A DNA stretch of 15,910 bases from JAVJRN01 sp047635055 (GTDB taxonomy: Bacteria > Bacteroidota > Bacteroidia > Cytophagales > Cyclobacteriaceae), in NCBI GenBank assembly GCA_047635055.1, contig JBLIIJ010000093.1, positions 1 through 15,910 of the forward strand. Direction: 5' to 3'. A program made the position numbers and the translations under genes. Each line of letters begins with the position of its first letter. The first letter of the stretch is position 1. Under the pieces are notes generated by a model. The model had not been told where the DNA came from. It searched no databases and saw only the letters and a program-made list of their open reading frames with translations. Below, piece after piece: positions 8,001-15,838 of this stretch.

Positions 8001-9199
8001 GCTGACTTAACTAAGAAAGAAGCCAATGTGTTTATCTGTCTTTCCATCGGATTAAAATAAATACAATCTAGGTTTTCGCAACTTATTTCTAGTCACAAAT
8101 GGGTTGTTTTTCTTGCATCCTTTTTACGCTTAATTTTTCTGCAACGCCACTGATTTGACTGTAAAAAAAAGCTTAATAAAGGAACCGTTTATTGGTTGAT
8201 ATAAGGTGCAAATATTCGAACATATAAGAATAATTTAATTTGTTTTATTCATGGATTTTTAGCCAAAATTCCTAGAATAGATACTGGTGATTAAAAGAAC
8301 TTACTTCTCAAAATCATATCGTTTTGTACCCCATGTTCTAGCCCAGAGTCTTCGCTCCTCTTACCAAAGAACTTCAACAGCGGCTTGAAAAATAATCAAT
8401 AATAACTTTATTCAAATGAAGTATAAAGTATTTTACAGTTAAGCGCGTTGTATTTACTTGACAACCCATTGGAGGCGTTATCGCGGTGAACCTTACCAAT
8501 GTTTATGAGAAATTAGCTTAGCCACAATTCACCAACCTTACCCTCGCTCGGCCTAGCAATAAACACTTGTAATTCGGGAGTAAAGAACCTAGGGAAAAAT
8601 CTCGAACGCAACCGTGATTTAGCTGCTCAATGGAGAAAAGGTTATTCTGTCGAAGACAGGATTGCTCAAATATTCTTAAAAAAATGCAGCAGATAAGAAC
8701 AAAAATGAAAACCTGGTTGAAGCATGATGCCTTACGCATTGATAATGAAAAACGCACTGCAGGACATAAAGCTCTAACTGCGCTGACGAGATCAAGAACC
8801 ATTGATGTGGTAATTTTTATAACCAAAGCTTGTCAGAAAATAGGCAAAACGGATAAAGTCAACGAACTCGTTTAGCAGGAAAATTCATGTTACATCTTTA
8901 AATGAGGATATGGAGATACATAAATATCGACAGTCTTTAGCGAACAGCAAAACGATTTCCATGCCCTAGTCAAATGATCTAACCACAAAAAAGCAATCAC
9001 AAAAGTTGACTGTAAAAAAAAGAAAGCCAGCTACACCGCATGTACATTAAGACCATCTATTTAAAATATTGATTTTAGGGTAGTTATGAAACTTGATTGC
9101 GAAATTCATAATGGACTTTGACACAATGTCAGGTCTCTATTTGGTGGTTATCCATTATCAAGATGGAACAATGACTACTCTGTAGTGGTTACTAATTAG
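8001..9199. other. Gene-free stretch with weak coding-like fragments
   Basis: About 1.2 kb without a gene I can defend. Two adjoining plus-strand fragments look faintly coding. One frame is open at 8514-8693 and includes KNLERNRDLAAQWRKGYSVE. Another at 8630-8875 encodes 81 residues with TAGHKALTALTRSRTID. They overlap in different frames, have no recognised domain and could be the remains of a broken gene. A 16-base sequence, TTGACTGTAAAAAAAA, occurs at 8155-8170 and again at 9006-9021 in the same orientation. Upstream control of the DUF4174 gene must lie near 8001-8100, but no clear promoter is seen. Confidence 0.4.
8155..9021 (+). repeat. Pair of 16-base direct repeats
   Basis: TTGACTGTAAAAAAAA is found at 8155-8170 and 9006-9021, 851 bases apart. 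Half of it is a homopolymer, so chance is possible. The pair encloses the coding-like fragments at 8514-8875. Confidence 0.35.
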
Positions 9200-9682
9200 A
9201 TGTATTTACAACCCCAACCTGAAGGATTTATTGAATGTAATTATACCTTCAAATTCGAGATAGCAGCTACTTCCAAAGCCGTTTGGAATTGGCTCAATAA
9301 CCCTAAAACATTCACTGATACTCAAATTTGGCCATATAAGGTAGAGTTTTATAGCCCTGACCCTGAAACCATACCCAATGGCTTCTATGAGGAAGTTTAC
9401 AATATTCACTACGGTCCATTTATCAATTTTGCAGGTAAACTGACCGAGATAAAAGCTGATTATCGTGATTTACAGTATTTCTACGGTAGTTATGCGCTCA
9501 GTGTGCGCTGGATCCGTCCTTATCGCCTTGAGTTTTGGACCGAAGAAGCTAATGGAAAAACGATGATTACATGCAAAATAAGCTATTGGGTAAAGCCATG
9601 GATTGAGTTTATTTGGATGAAGCTTCAAAAGCTTTTTTGGCTCACTTTCCCTCGTTTTGCTAGAAAATCTCTCGCCAAATAA
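9200..9682 (+). CDS. SRPBCC family protein (START-like ligand-binding fold)
   Basis: A 160-residue protein rich in aromatic residues. The opening (FKFEIAATSKAVWNWLNNPK, residues 17-36), the following WPYKVEFYSPDP and the alternating strands after it fit the helix-grip fold of the SRPBCC superfamily, in which a deep cavity binds hydrophobic ligands. The last 30 residues (KPWIEFIWMKLQKLFWLTFP) form a likely amphipathic or membrane-touching helix. There is no signal peptide. The ATG at 9200 is preceded directly by an in-frame TAG (9197-9199), so no longer start exists. It is the only convincing gene between 8001 and 12857 and has no operon partner, so context gives no hint of its ligand. Confidence 0.75.
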   Translation: MYLQPQPEGFIECNYTFKFEIAATSKAVWNWLNNPKTFTDTQIWPYKVEFYSPDPETIPNGFYEEVYNIHYGPFINFAGKLTEIKADYRDLQYFYGSYALSVRWIRPYRLEFWTEEANGKTMITCKISYWVKPWIEFIWMKLQKLFWLTFPRFARKSLAK

Positions 9683-11296
9683 TCTTTGGTTTGCTTGATA
9701 AATCAGTAATACTGAACTATCATAACTATCTAGTATAATGATGCTTATAACATATTACTTAATTAATAAATTTAAGAACATAATGTGTTTAAAGTTGCTG
9801 AGCTATAGTATCATTTGTATTATTTGGGCTTTACAGCCTGGTTATCAAAAAGATTGGTGTTAGACATTTTTATGTCTCTTGTTGTTGCGACCCTTTTACT
9901 TATTTTGTGCGATTCTTATTTAAGCTTCCTGTTCTAGTATTCGGAGTAAAATGATAAAATGTATTGTCATGATCTCGACTGAGCTTAGCAGCTGTCAAGC
10001 TCAAAAAAGATGTTGTAACTACCGTCCATTCTTAGAGACCCTCTTTCTATGTTAGGTATTTAAATAACCAGTTCACGGCGAGTCATGTTGGTCCTATCTG
10101 CCGGCTCATCATGTCACACATTTGAAGATCTTGTAATCAATGCTTTGATTGCAGGTTAATCAATGTGAGTAAAACTCCTGAAATATTCTATCGACTATCT
10201 GATGTTGGAGGTGCGATGTGCATAAAAAATCAGTATGCTTATTTTCAAACTAGGCGGATAAATTTTAGTCCCTAAGTTTATAGACGAGTAGATAATTACT
10301 TCGAATATTTAGCTCCTTAAATTTCCTTAAATAGCATCATTAATATGTGGCCTTTTATAATCGAGATACTTTGAATGCCTCTACCAACTCGCTTCTGATA
10401 ATGGTTTTGAGAGTTTGAAAATGGACCGATGATTGATGAAATGGAACTGGATGCCCAACTTTTAAATAGACCTTCAGAAATTTAGGATCAAAATGATTGG
10501 GGAAATAAACAGAACGATAAATGGGAGAAATTTTTTCGGCAAGATGAGGGTTTGATAAATAAAAGAAAGTTGAAAATTAGCCTTCATCGACCCTCTAAAG
10601 GCAGTCAACTAGTGAGAAAATATTCCTTTCTTTTATCATCTCTATGTTATTGGCATCAGCGTGTAAAACAGCTTGACTGTAACTACTTTTAAAATCAGGA
10701 TTCTCGAAGAGTTGTTCTAATAGTGCTGATTAATTATGGCCAAATATGACAAAATTTTATGCTAGAAAATGCACCATGTTACAGCTGTATTGGTTTAAGA
10801 AAAACCTTCATCCATTCAAAATAACCGTTACTAATAAAAAAATTAATATTTTTCTTTTTATTGAACTGCTACTCTGTTATTTGACATCATTAAAATTGAA
10901 AGTAAAAGATATTTTAATTGTGTCTTTTAGGCTTTTTTTTCTATGGAATTTGGAATTTACTCGGCATTTTATAACGGTCGGTTTCGACTATTCTTAATTG
11001 GATTACCCCTTAAAATTTAGTGAAATGAACCAATCCCTTTTCAAGGAAAAGTTGATGCAAGATTATAATGACTACTAACTTAAGTTCTTGATATTCTACA
11101 ATTACGAAAATTTTTAAAGCACAAATTTTAACTCAATTTCAAGGCTAAGAAGTGTTACTTTGATCGTTCCAAAAATGAATATTTTATTACTACAGGACTT
11201 GGTTTTAGACCCTGTTTTGCAACAAGAAATTGTAGTATTAACGTATTAGTCAAACAAAGTTATTTTTAGATTTTGTGATATTACTTCATCTTAAAA
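9683..11296. other. Gene-free, probably eroded sequence
   Basis: Some 1.6 kb with stop codons in all frames and no intact gene. The best coding-like piece is in one plus-strand frame from 10411 to 10692. It has a single TAG (10483-10485) and reads MIDEMELDAQLLNRPSEI before the stop and NDWGNKQNDKWEKFFRQDEG after it. I recognise no family in it. An 83-codon open frame at 10746-10997 is low-complexity, Phe/Leu/Lys-rich and unconvincing. No RNA gene or terminator is evident. Confidence 0.5.
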
Positions 11297-11319
11297 AACC
11301 ACCGTCAAAGACGGTGGTT
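11297..11319. repeat. Left-end hairpin of the IS200/IS605 relic
   Basis: Perfect 10-base arms AACCACCGTC (11297-11306) and GACGGTGGTT (11310-11319) with a 3-base AAA loop. The position 35 bases before the tnpA start is typical of the left-end structure recognised by TnpA. On the minus strand it is followed by a T-run and would also act as a terminator. Confidence 0.75.
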
Positions 11320-11354
11320 ATGTTCTATTGGCTAAGACTTTTAATTTTTTATAG

Positions 11355-11795
11355 ATGAGCAAATAGGGCAAGCAAAGCCATATTCTTTATACGTGTGATT
11401 ATCATTTGGTTTGGGTGCCGAAGTATCAGTTTTAAGTTTTGAAAGGGGCTATTAAGAGCTTGGTTGAAGACGATATAAGAAGGTTTTGTGACTGGAAAGA
11501 ATGCAAAGTAACGGAGTTAAATGTGCAGGATGATCATGTTCACTTGGTTATATCTTTACCATCGAAAGTTTGAGTTTCGACCATAATGGGTCTTTTAAAA
11601 GGTAAAGTTGCTATTAAGATCTTCAAGTCATATTCACAATTAAAGCAGCGTCCCTACTGGGGGAATCACTTCTGGGCGTGAGGTTATTTTGCAAGTGCTA
11701 TCGGCCTAGATGAGGATATGATTAAGCGCTATGTTAAGTGTCAAGAGAAAGAGGAAAAACGAATGGAGGATCAACAACTGTGCTTTGAATTTTAG
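11355..11795 (+). pseudogene. IS200/IS605 transposase TnpA (HUH, Y1), inactivated
   Basis: One continuous frame of 146 codons reads as a TnpA: HILYTCDYHLVWVPKY, then KSLVEDDIRRFCDWKE, the HUH motif in QDDHVHLVISLP, STIMGLLKGKVAIKIFKSY, RPYWGNHFWA, and the C-terminal helix GLDEDMIKRYVKCQEKEE, whose Tyr in RYV is the expected nucleophile. Four in-frame stops break it: TAG at codon 4, TAA after PKYQF, TGA after LPSKV, and TGA after NHFWA. Each is one base away from a fitting sense codon, and no insertion or deletion is seen. The final stop is TAG 11793-11795. The family enzyme moves single-stranded DNA by peel-and-paste transposition; this copy cannot be translated in full. Confidence 0.88.
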
Positions 11796-11801
11796 CAGAT
11801 C

Positions 11802-11818
11802 AGTGGCTTTCAGCCTCT
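11802..11818. repeat. Right-end hairpin of the IS200/IS605 relic
   Basis: AGTGGCT (11802-11808) and AGCCTCT (11812-11818) pair around a 3-base loop with one mismatch (T11804 against T11816). It lies just after the tnpA stop, where the right-end hairpin of these elements is expected. Confidence 0.55.
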
Positions 11819-12857
11819 TTTGGGGACATAGAAAACCCAACTTCTAAGAAGGTAGATGTTTACTTTAAATCATTTCTTCAATTGACGTTTGTGCTTATGC
11901 ACAATCGAATGACTTATTTACTTATGGTTATAAGCCTCATAGTAATTCAAAAAGTCAATTTATAATGGAGTATCTCTTCTTAATAATCTTGTTTTTTTAA
12001 GTACGTCTAATTTGAGAACTCATTATTAAACATTATTCCTGATTAAGTTTTGGCTTTAGTAATCTTCTTTTACTGCTTGATTCATGATTTAGCTTTCTCC
12101 ATTCTTCGAACAGTAATTTCTCGATTTTATAGAACAAAAGATTACTCGCGCACTTTTGATATCACATGAATACTTAGCTTTCAACAAAAAGATACATTCA
12201 ACCAACCATATGGAAGTATTGGGTTCTCGTATTTTTTGCGTGAATGGCAAATGTCATTGTCAAGATTCTTAAGCTATTCGATATCAGCCAGGAATAAAAA
12301 AAGGGAGCATATAAAAACATATTGTTGACTAAACTTCTTAGAAAATTATTGCAAAACGCAGAATAGGTTTTTGTTATCGGAGGAATGCCTAATGACTTTT
12401 TCTTGAACTTTAAAAAACTTTTCAATGTCAGAAATAAAATAAATACAACCTGTTCTTAGGGACGATTAGTATCTGCCTTATCCATATTTACTGGGTCAAT
12501 TTTGTTTATGTTTTATTCAGAGAACGTAATCTCAGACACGTAAGGAATATTACTGGAAGTATGTTTTGGGTCAGCGGAAGAATAACGGCTCTGAGCATTA
12601 GTCATCATATGGTTTTAGGTCGCCTATGATTGATAGCCTGAGTCTTTAATGTTATATCAGCATCGGGATTAAATCACGTGTAGGTCTAATTTCGAACGAG
12701 CGAAGATCAGTTTTTTTATCCCGTTAGCAATGAAAATGTGATTAGATGTTTGTTCAAATCAATGTATTCACAATTTAAAAAACAGTAAGTGCGGAATGGT
12801 AAAAATCATAAAAGTCTCCAATCATCTGATTGAAGACTTTTATATATGTCCTTTGTA
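11819..12857. other. Gene-free, probably eroded sequence
   Basis: About 1 kb with no gene I can support, ending in the terminator of the minus-strand gene that follows. A 75-codon minus-strand frame at 12198-12425 has odd composition and no recognisable motif. The plus strand at 12550-12680 has a short coding-like run (FWVSGRITALSISHHMVLG) ended by stops. It matches nothing I can name. Confidence 0.5.
12811..12840 (-). terminator. Terminator of the SnoaL-like gene
   Basis: Fourteen-base arms AAAGTCTCCAATCA (12811-12824) and TGATTGAAGACTTT (12827-12840) pair with one mismatch. On the minus strand the stem is followed by TTATGATTTTT. It lies 18 bases beyond the stop codon of the gene. Confidence 0.75.
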
Positions 12858-13211
12858 TTATCCTTTGTAGTAAAACTGTTCGTGAACGATCAATCCGTTT
12901 TCCCATTTCTGAACTCCTATTTGCTCCATCTCCATGCGATTTCCATCTTGAAAGGTAACATCCATACTAGTCTGATGCATTGTAATACCAGCTTCCTCAT
13001 CTGACGTGACTGCTTTTATTTCCATACCATGAAATTCTTTTATGCTATTTAAAAATTGCACTTCAAATTCCCTGCAAAGTACTTTACCCTCTCTCGTACC
13101 TCTAGGCTCAGTCATGACTACATTATCTGCGTAATACTTATCAAATGCGTCTAACAATTGTCCTTGACCAACCAAATTGTAAATGTCCAGTGTTTTTTCT
13201 CTAAGTGTCAT
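12858..13211 (-). CDS. SnoaL/NTF2-like family protein
   Basis: A 117-residue cytoplasmic protein with the cone-shaped NTF2/SnoaL fold. An N-terminal helical part (TLREKTLDIYNLVGQGQLLDAF) is followed by KYYADNVVMTEPRGTREGKV, then strand-rich sequence ending in KWENGLIVHEQFYYKG. This pattern is usual for small NTF2-like proteins that act as isomerases, hydrolases or ligand binders. No catalytic residues can be assigned. The ATG at 13209-13211 is the first Met. It is transcribed away from the thioredoxin gene. The shared spacer holds an 11-bp inverted repeat 17 bases before the start codon, which may be an operator. Confidence 0.82.
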   Translation of the reverse strand: MTLREKTLDIYNLVGQGQLLDAFDKYYADNVVMTEPRGTREGKVLCREFEVQFLNSIKEFHGMEIKAVTSDEEAGITMHQTSMDVTFQDGNRMEMEQIGVQKWENGLIVHEQFYYKG

Positions 13212-13227
13212 AGTTTCCTAATTTATA

Positions 13228-13256
13228 TATGTATATACTTATACTGTATATACATA
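13228..13256 (-). promoter_or_regulatory. Inverted repeat upstream of the SnoaL-like gene
   Basis: Arms TATGTATATAC (13228-13238) and GTATATACATA (13246-13256) are perfectly complementary around 7 bases. Each arm also contains the self-complementary GTATATAC. It is placed right before the minus-strand start at 13211 and is a plausible repressor site, though the sequence is AT-rich. Confidence 0.4.
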
Positions 13257-13340
13257 CTTATGTTTCAGTTTTAGCCTATTTATTTTTAGATTGTTAAAAC
13301 CTTAATTAGTTCCATTGATTGATAACTATAGCTTATGTCA

Positions 13341-13359
13341 TCATTATATCAAATAATGA
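13341..13359 (+). promoter_or_regulatory. Short inverted repeat upstream of the thioredoxin gene
   Basis: TCATTAT (13341-13347) and ATAATGA (13353-13359) are separated by 5 bases and end 31 bases before the thioredoxin ATG. Just after it CACTTTTG (13369-13376) resembles the Bacteroidota -7 element TAnnTTTG with one mismatch in the TA. Both are weak. Confidence 0.25.
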
Positions 13360-13390
13360 AGATGTATACACTTTTGCAATGACATAAAAT

Positions 13391-13711
13391 ATGAAGGAAA
13401 TGATAGAATTAGATACTGACACACTTGCTGAGCTAATAAGTGATAACGATAAAGTAATAGTACAATATGGTGCTACTTGGTGCGGAAATTGTCGTTTGAT
13501 AAAGCCTAAGTTTAAAAGACTGGCAAAAGAAAACGAGGATGTAATGTTCGTTTATGTGGATGCAGAGAAACAACCAAATTCTAGGGCTTTAGCGGAAGTT
13601 AAGAATCTACCAACGTTTGCTGGATTTAAAGGTGGTAAATTAGTTGGACAAAGCGCCGGAAATAAAGAATCAGTAATAACAACCGTATTAGATGAGATTG
13701 CCAATAATTAA
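13391..13711 (+). CDS. Thioredoxin family protein
   Basis: A 106-residue cytoplasmic thioredoxin that reduces disulfides in target proteins such as peroxiredoxins. The active site is ATWCGNC, with Cys31 and Cys34 (Asn in place of the usual Pro). The cis-proline is Pro74 in KNLPTFAGF, and the VYVDAEKQP strand-helix is typical. The CGNC variant is known in Bacteroidota thioredoxins next to DUF6952. There is no signal peptide. The ATG is at 13391. The last 20 bases overlap the DUF6952 gene in another frame, so the two are translationally coupled. In related genomes a peroxiredoxin often stands beside this pair; none is here. The reductant would come from a thioredoxin reductase elsewhere. Confidence 0.95.
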   Translation: MKEMIELDTDTLAELISDNDKVIVQYGATWCGNCRLIKPKFKRLAKENEDVMFVYVDAEKQPNSRALAEVKNLPTFAGFKGGKLVGQSAGNKESVITTVLDEIANN

Positions 13712-13946
13712 GCATGTAGCGTCCTTTGTCGAAGAGAATGATGAGGATTGGGTCAATGAGGCTATCGAGCTATTAGAGCACTACACGGAAGCTCCTGGAC
13801 TCAAAGACGGGGAAATGGATGTACTCGGAGAGATGTTGTCTAATCTTTATGGAGCAATAGAAGTTCATAAAGACATGAAAAATGGTAAGCCACAGAAGGA
13901 GGCGCTCAATGATTTTATGAAGAGGGTAACTGGATCAATAGATTAA
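13692..13946 (+). CDS. DUF6952 family protein
   Basis: An 84-residue, acidic, mainly helical protein. The opening RLPIIKHVASFVEENDEDWV, the centre LKDGEMDVLGEMLSNLYGAIEVHKDM and the end KEALNDFMKRVTGSID are characteristic of this small Bacteroidota family. It has no cysteine, so it is not itself a redox enzyme, and its function is unknown. The start lies inside the thioredoxin gene (ATG 13692-13694), giving a 20-base overlap. This tight coupling suggests that it partners or regulates the thioredoxin. A strong terminator follows 16 bases after the stop codon. Confidence 0.9.
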   Translation: MRLPIIKHVASFVEENDEDWVNEAIELLEHYTEAPGLKDGEMDVLGEMLSNLYGAIEVHKDMKNGKPQKEALNDFMKRVTGSID

Positions 13947-13961
13947 TATTTACAATTGATC

Positions 13962-14002
13962 GTAATAAAAAAGGCTATTCGTTGAATAGCCTTTTTTATT
14001 AC
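13962..14002. terminator. Bidirectional terminator between convergent genes
   Basis: Perfect 19-base arms GTAATAAAAAAGGCTATTC (13962-13980) and GAATAGCCTTTTTTATTAC (13984-14002) with a GTT loop. The T-runs inside the arms give terminator function on both strands, serving DUF6952 from the left and the unknown gene at 14031 from the right. Confidence 0.9.
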
Positions 14003-14030
14003 GCACCTATAGGACAATCAGATCATTTTA

Positions 14031-14459
14031 TTAAATTGAAATTTTTTCTTCTGACTGCTTAGTCTCAATCTTTAATTCCTTACATAAGTAGACGAAACTT
14101 GCATTTCGTCTATCTGTCGATAAATCAGGCCAAGTCACTTGCAATGGTTTCAGAGAAATGATGGTTAACTTTTCCTCCATCTCTGTCGTTAATTTTTCCC
14201 AATCCATATTTTTCAACAATGATTGTTCTTCCAGTAATTCGATATTGTCCAATACTTTTTCTAGAATTGATCTGGTAGCTAAGTCCAAACAAGGTTTCAC
14301 GAGGATCAATTCGTACTCCATACTATCTTGATTCAACTTAATACCTTCTGTAGCTTCGAAATCTTTTTTGATCTTTTTGTAAATACTATTTAGCTCGTCC
14401 AAGCTATTTGATGAAATTGTAATCATTCTTGTCTTTCGGTTATTCTGTAAAATTATCAT
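14031..14459 (-). CDS. Hypothetical protein, 142 residues
   Basis: I do not recognise this protein. It is soluble, without signal peptide or membrane helix. The N-terminal part (SNSLDELNSIYKKIKKDFEA) and the middle (RSILEKVLDNIELLEEQSLLKN) are helical and charged, and WEKLTTEMEEKLTIIS is a further helix. Two cysteines (in KPCLDL and YLCKEL) are isolated. The start could be the ATG at 14457-14459 or Met12 (MITISSNSLDE), which begins where the composition becomes ordinary. It converges on the thioredoxin pair, shares its terminator, and lies 170 bases beyond the TPR gene, after that gene's terminator. An unbroken frame, its own terminator and ordinary codon use argue that it is a real gene. Confidence 0.7.
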   Translation of the reverse strand: MIILQNNRKTRMITISSNSLDELNSIYKKIKKDFEATEGIKLNQDSMEYELILVKPCLDLATRSILEKVLDNIELLEEQSLLKNMDWEKLTTEMEEKLTIISLKPLQVTWPDLSTDRRNASFVYLCKELKIETKQSEEKISI

Positions 14460-14582
14460 TAAAATCAGAAAAATAGGAACACTCCGAGTAAACCGGTATA
14501 AACGTGTAGTGATCTGATTGCTGATTGCAGGTTGGTACTATATTTTGAAGTGAAGACCGTGAATAATTTCTTCAAACTAAAA

Positions 14583-14604
14583 AAGCCGGTAAAATTACCG
14601 GCTT
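14583..14604 (-). terminator. Terminator of the TPR gene
   Basis: Ten-base arms AAGCCGGTAA (14583-14592) and TTACCGGCTT (14595-14604) are perfect with a 2-base centre. On the minus strand they are followed by TTTTAG, so the run is CTTTTTTAG. It lies 26 bases past the TPR stop. Confidence 0.88.
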
Positions 14605-14629
14605 CCTTCAACATATTTAATTCGAGATA

Positions 14630-15805
14630 TTAATCTAAAGCATCCAAAACGTCTTGCATCGCTTCTGATTTATCGTACAATTTCAATTGATTGTATATGT
14701 ATCTTAAAGTTTCAATGGCTGATTTTTCTGTAGGTCGTACTTCATAGATTTTTTCCCATTGAGGAAGAGCGTCTCTTAGTTTTTCATCGATAATGGGCTC
14801 CATTTCAGCAGCTTTTTTCAAATCGGCCCTAGAAACACCAAGATTATTTCTTTGTTTGATTACTTTGTTCGCTCGGTCGATCATGATAACACCCATGTTG
14901 AAATTGGATTCAAAATGATTTGGATCAATTTCCAATGCACTTTTATATGCACTAATGGCACTATCTTCATTCTCGAGCTGCTCGTGCATGGACGCTAAAG
15001 TAAAATAAAGATTGGGATTGTCGGGCTCAGCAACGATAGCCTCTTCTAAGTTTGATTTTGCTTCATCAATTTTACCCATCTGGATCATCATATTGATCTG
15101 ATTCTTAGCGAGTGTTGCATCAGTTGGATACATCTCCCTACCTTTCGAAATCACCTTCAAGGCAGCCTCATTATCTTTGTAAATGGTCGTTAGAATATTC
15201 ACGTAGTTATAGAATAAATCCTTCGATCTTCCTCCATTGTCAAGTGAGGATTGATAATTCGCTACCGCTGCATCATACAATTCTCCGTTGTGAGCGGCAT
15301 AGGCAGCATTTATATAGGCATTGGTATCACTTGGTACAATAATATAAGCATTCTCAAAACCTGCTACAGCAGTCTCATATTCTCCTTCTGTAAAGCTTGT
15401 TACACCAATATTATAATAATAACTGTAATACGTATCGATTTGCTGACTTAATAATATCGGTAAACCAAAATCATTGTTAATGTAATAGCTAGTTGGGTCA
15501 TCTATTTCCTTAGCCTTATTGAAGGACTCCATTGCGATATTTAAAGCATCGTCTGAAAGCGCTGCATGTTCCGCGTTTGAAGTGGTATCAATAGTAGCGT
15601 AGATCAACCCTCGGTAATACCACGTTTTACCATCATCTTTTACCTTTTCATATACTGTCGCCGCATCGATAATTTCCTTAGCCTCAGCAAGTTTTCCTTG
15701 TTCTCTAAATGAATTCGCTTTGTTAATTTTAGGTTTTTTTTCTTTTTGACTGTAGCCGGCAAAACCGATAAAACACGCCAATAGAAACACATACAGTTGT
15801 CTCAT
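14630..15805 (-). CDS. Tetratricopeptide repeat protein, exported
   Basis: A 391-residue protein with a signal sequence (MRQLYVFLLACFIGFAGYSQ). Cleavage near Ser19-Gln20 is likely. The LLAC at 8-11 resembles a lipobox but has an atypical residue at -2, so anchoring as a lipoprotein is less likely. The mature part is a chain of TPR-like helical hairpins, for example GKLAEAKEIIDAA, YNIGVTSFTEGEYETAVAGF, GKIDEAKSNLEEAIVAEPDN, LASMHEQLENEDSAISAYKS and ALEIDPNHFESNFNMGVIM. It probably acts as a protein-binding scaffold in the periplasm. It lies 33 bases after the stop of the partial gene at the right edge, so both are likely in one transcript, which its terminator closes. Confidence 0.9.
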   Translation of the reverse strand: MRQLYVFLLACFIGFAGYSQKEKKPKINKANSFREQGKLAEAKEIIDAATVYEKVKDDGKTWYYRGLIYATIDTTSNAEHAALSDDALNIAMESFNKAKEIDDPTSYYINNDFGLPILLSQQIDTYYSYYYNIGVTSFTEGEYETAVAGFENAYIIVPSDTNAYINAAYAAHNGELYDAAVANYQSSLDNGGRSKDLFYNYVNILTTIYKDNEAALKVISKGREMYPTDATLAKNQINMMIQMGKIDEAKSNLEEAIVAEPDNPNLYFTLASMHEQLENEDSAISAYKSALEIDPNHFESNFNMGVIMIDRANKVIKQRNNLGVSRADLKKAAEMEPIIDEKLRDALPQWEKIYEVRPTEKSAIETLRYIYNQLKLYDKSEAMQDVLDALD

Positions 15806-15838
15806 TAGTATACTTGTTACAATTTTAATAAAAATAAT

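Larger units (their letters stand above)
11297..11818 (+). mobile_element. Relic of an IS200/IS605-family insertion sequence
   Basis: A Y1-transposase reading frame is framed by subterminal hairpins on both sides, the layout of IS200/IS605 elements, which have no inverted repeats and make no target duplication. The total length of about 520-600 bases suits a tnpA-only IS200-type element. The true ends cannot be fixed. A TTAC at 11281-11284, upstream of the left hairpin, resembles a known cleavage tetranucleotide of the family but may be chance. Confidence 0.82.

Noticed and set aside
8518..8826. Minus-strand frame of 102 codons
   Set aside because: No domain is seen, its composition is Cys/Leu/Ser-rich and unlike the neighbouring genes, and it lies opposite the weak plus-strand fragments.
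10746..10997. Plus-strand frame of 83 codons with hydrophobic stretches
   Set aside because: It is Phe/Leu/Lys/Ile-rich as expected from AT-rich noncoding DNA, with no homologous motif and no operon partner.
12198..12425. Minus-strand frame of 75 codons
   Set aside because: There is no recognisable motif and it lies inside eroded sequence.
9683..12857. CRISPR array or toxin-antitoxin pair in the gene-free stretch
   Set aside because: No regularly spaced repeats are present and no pair of small overlapping intact frames is seen.
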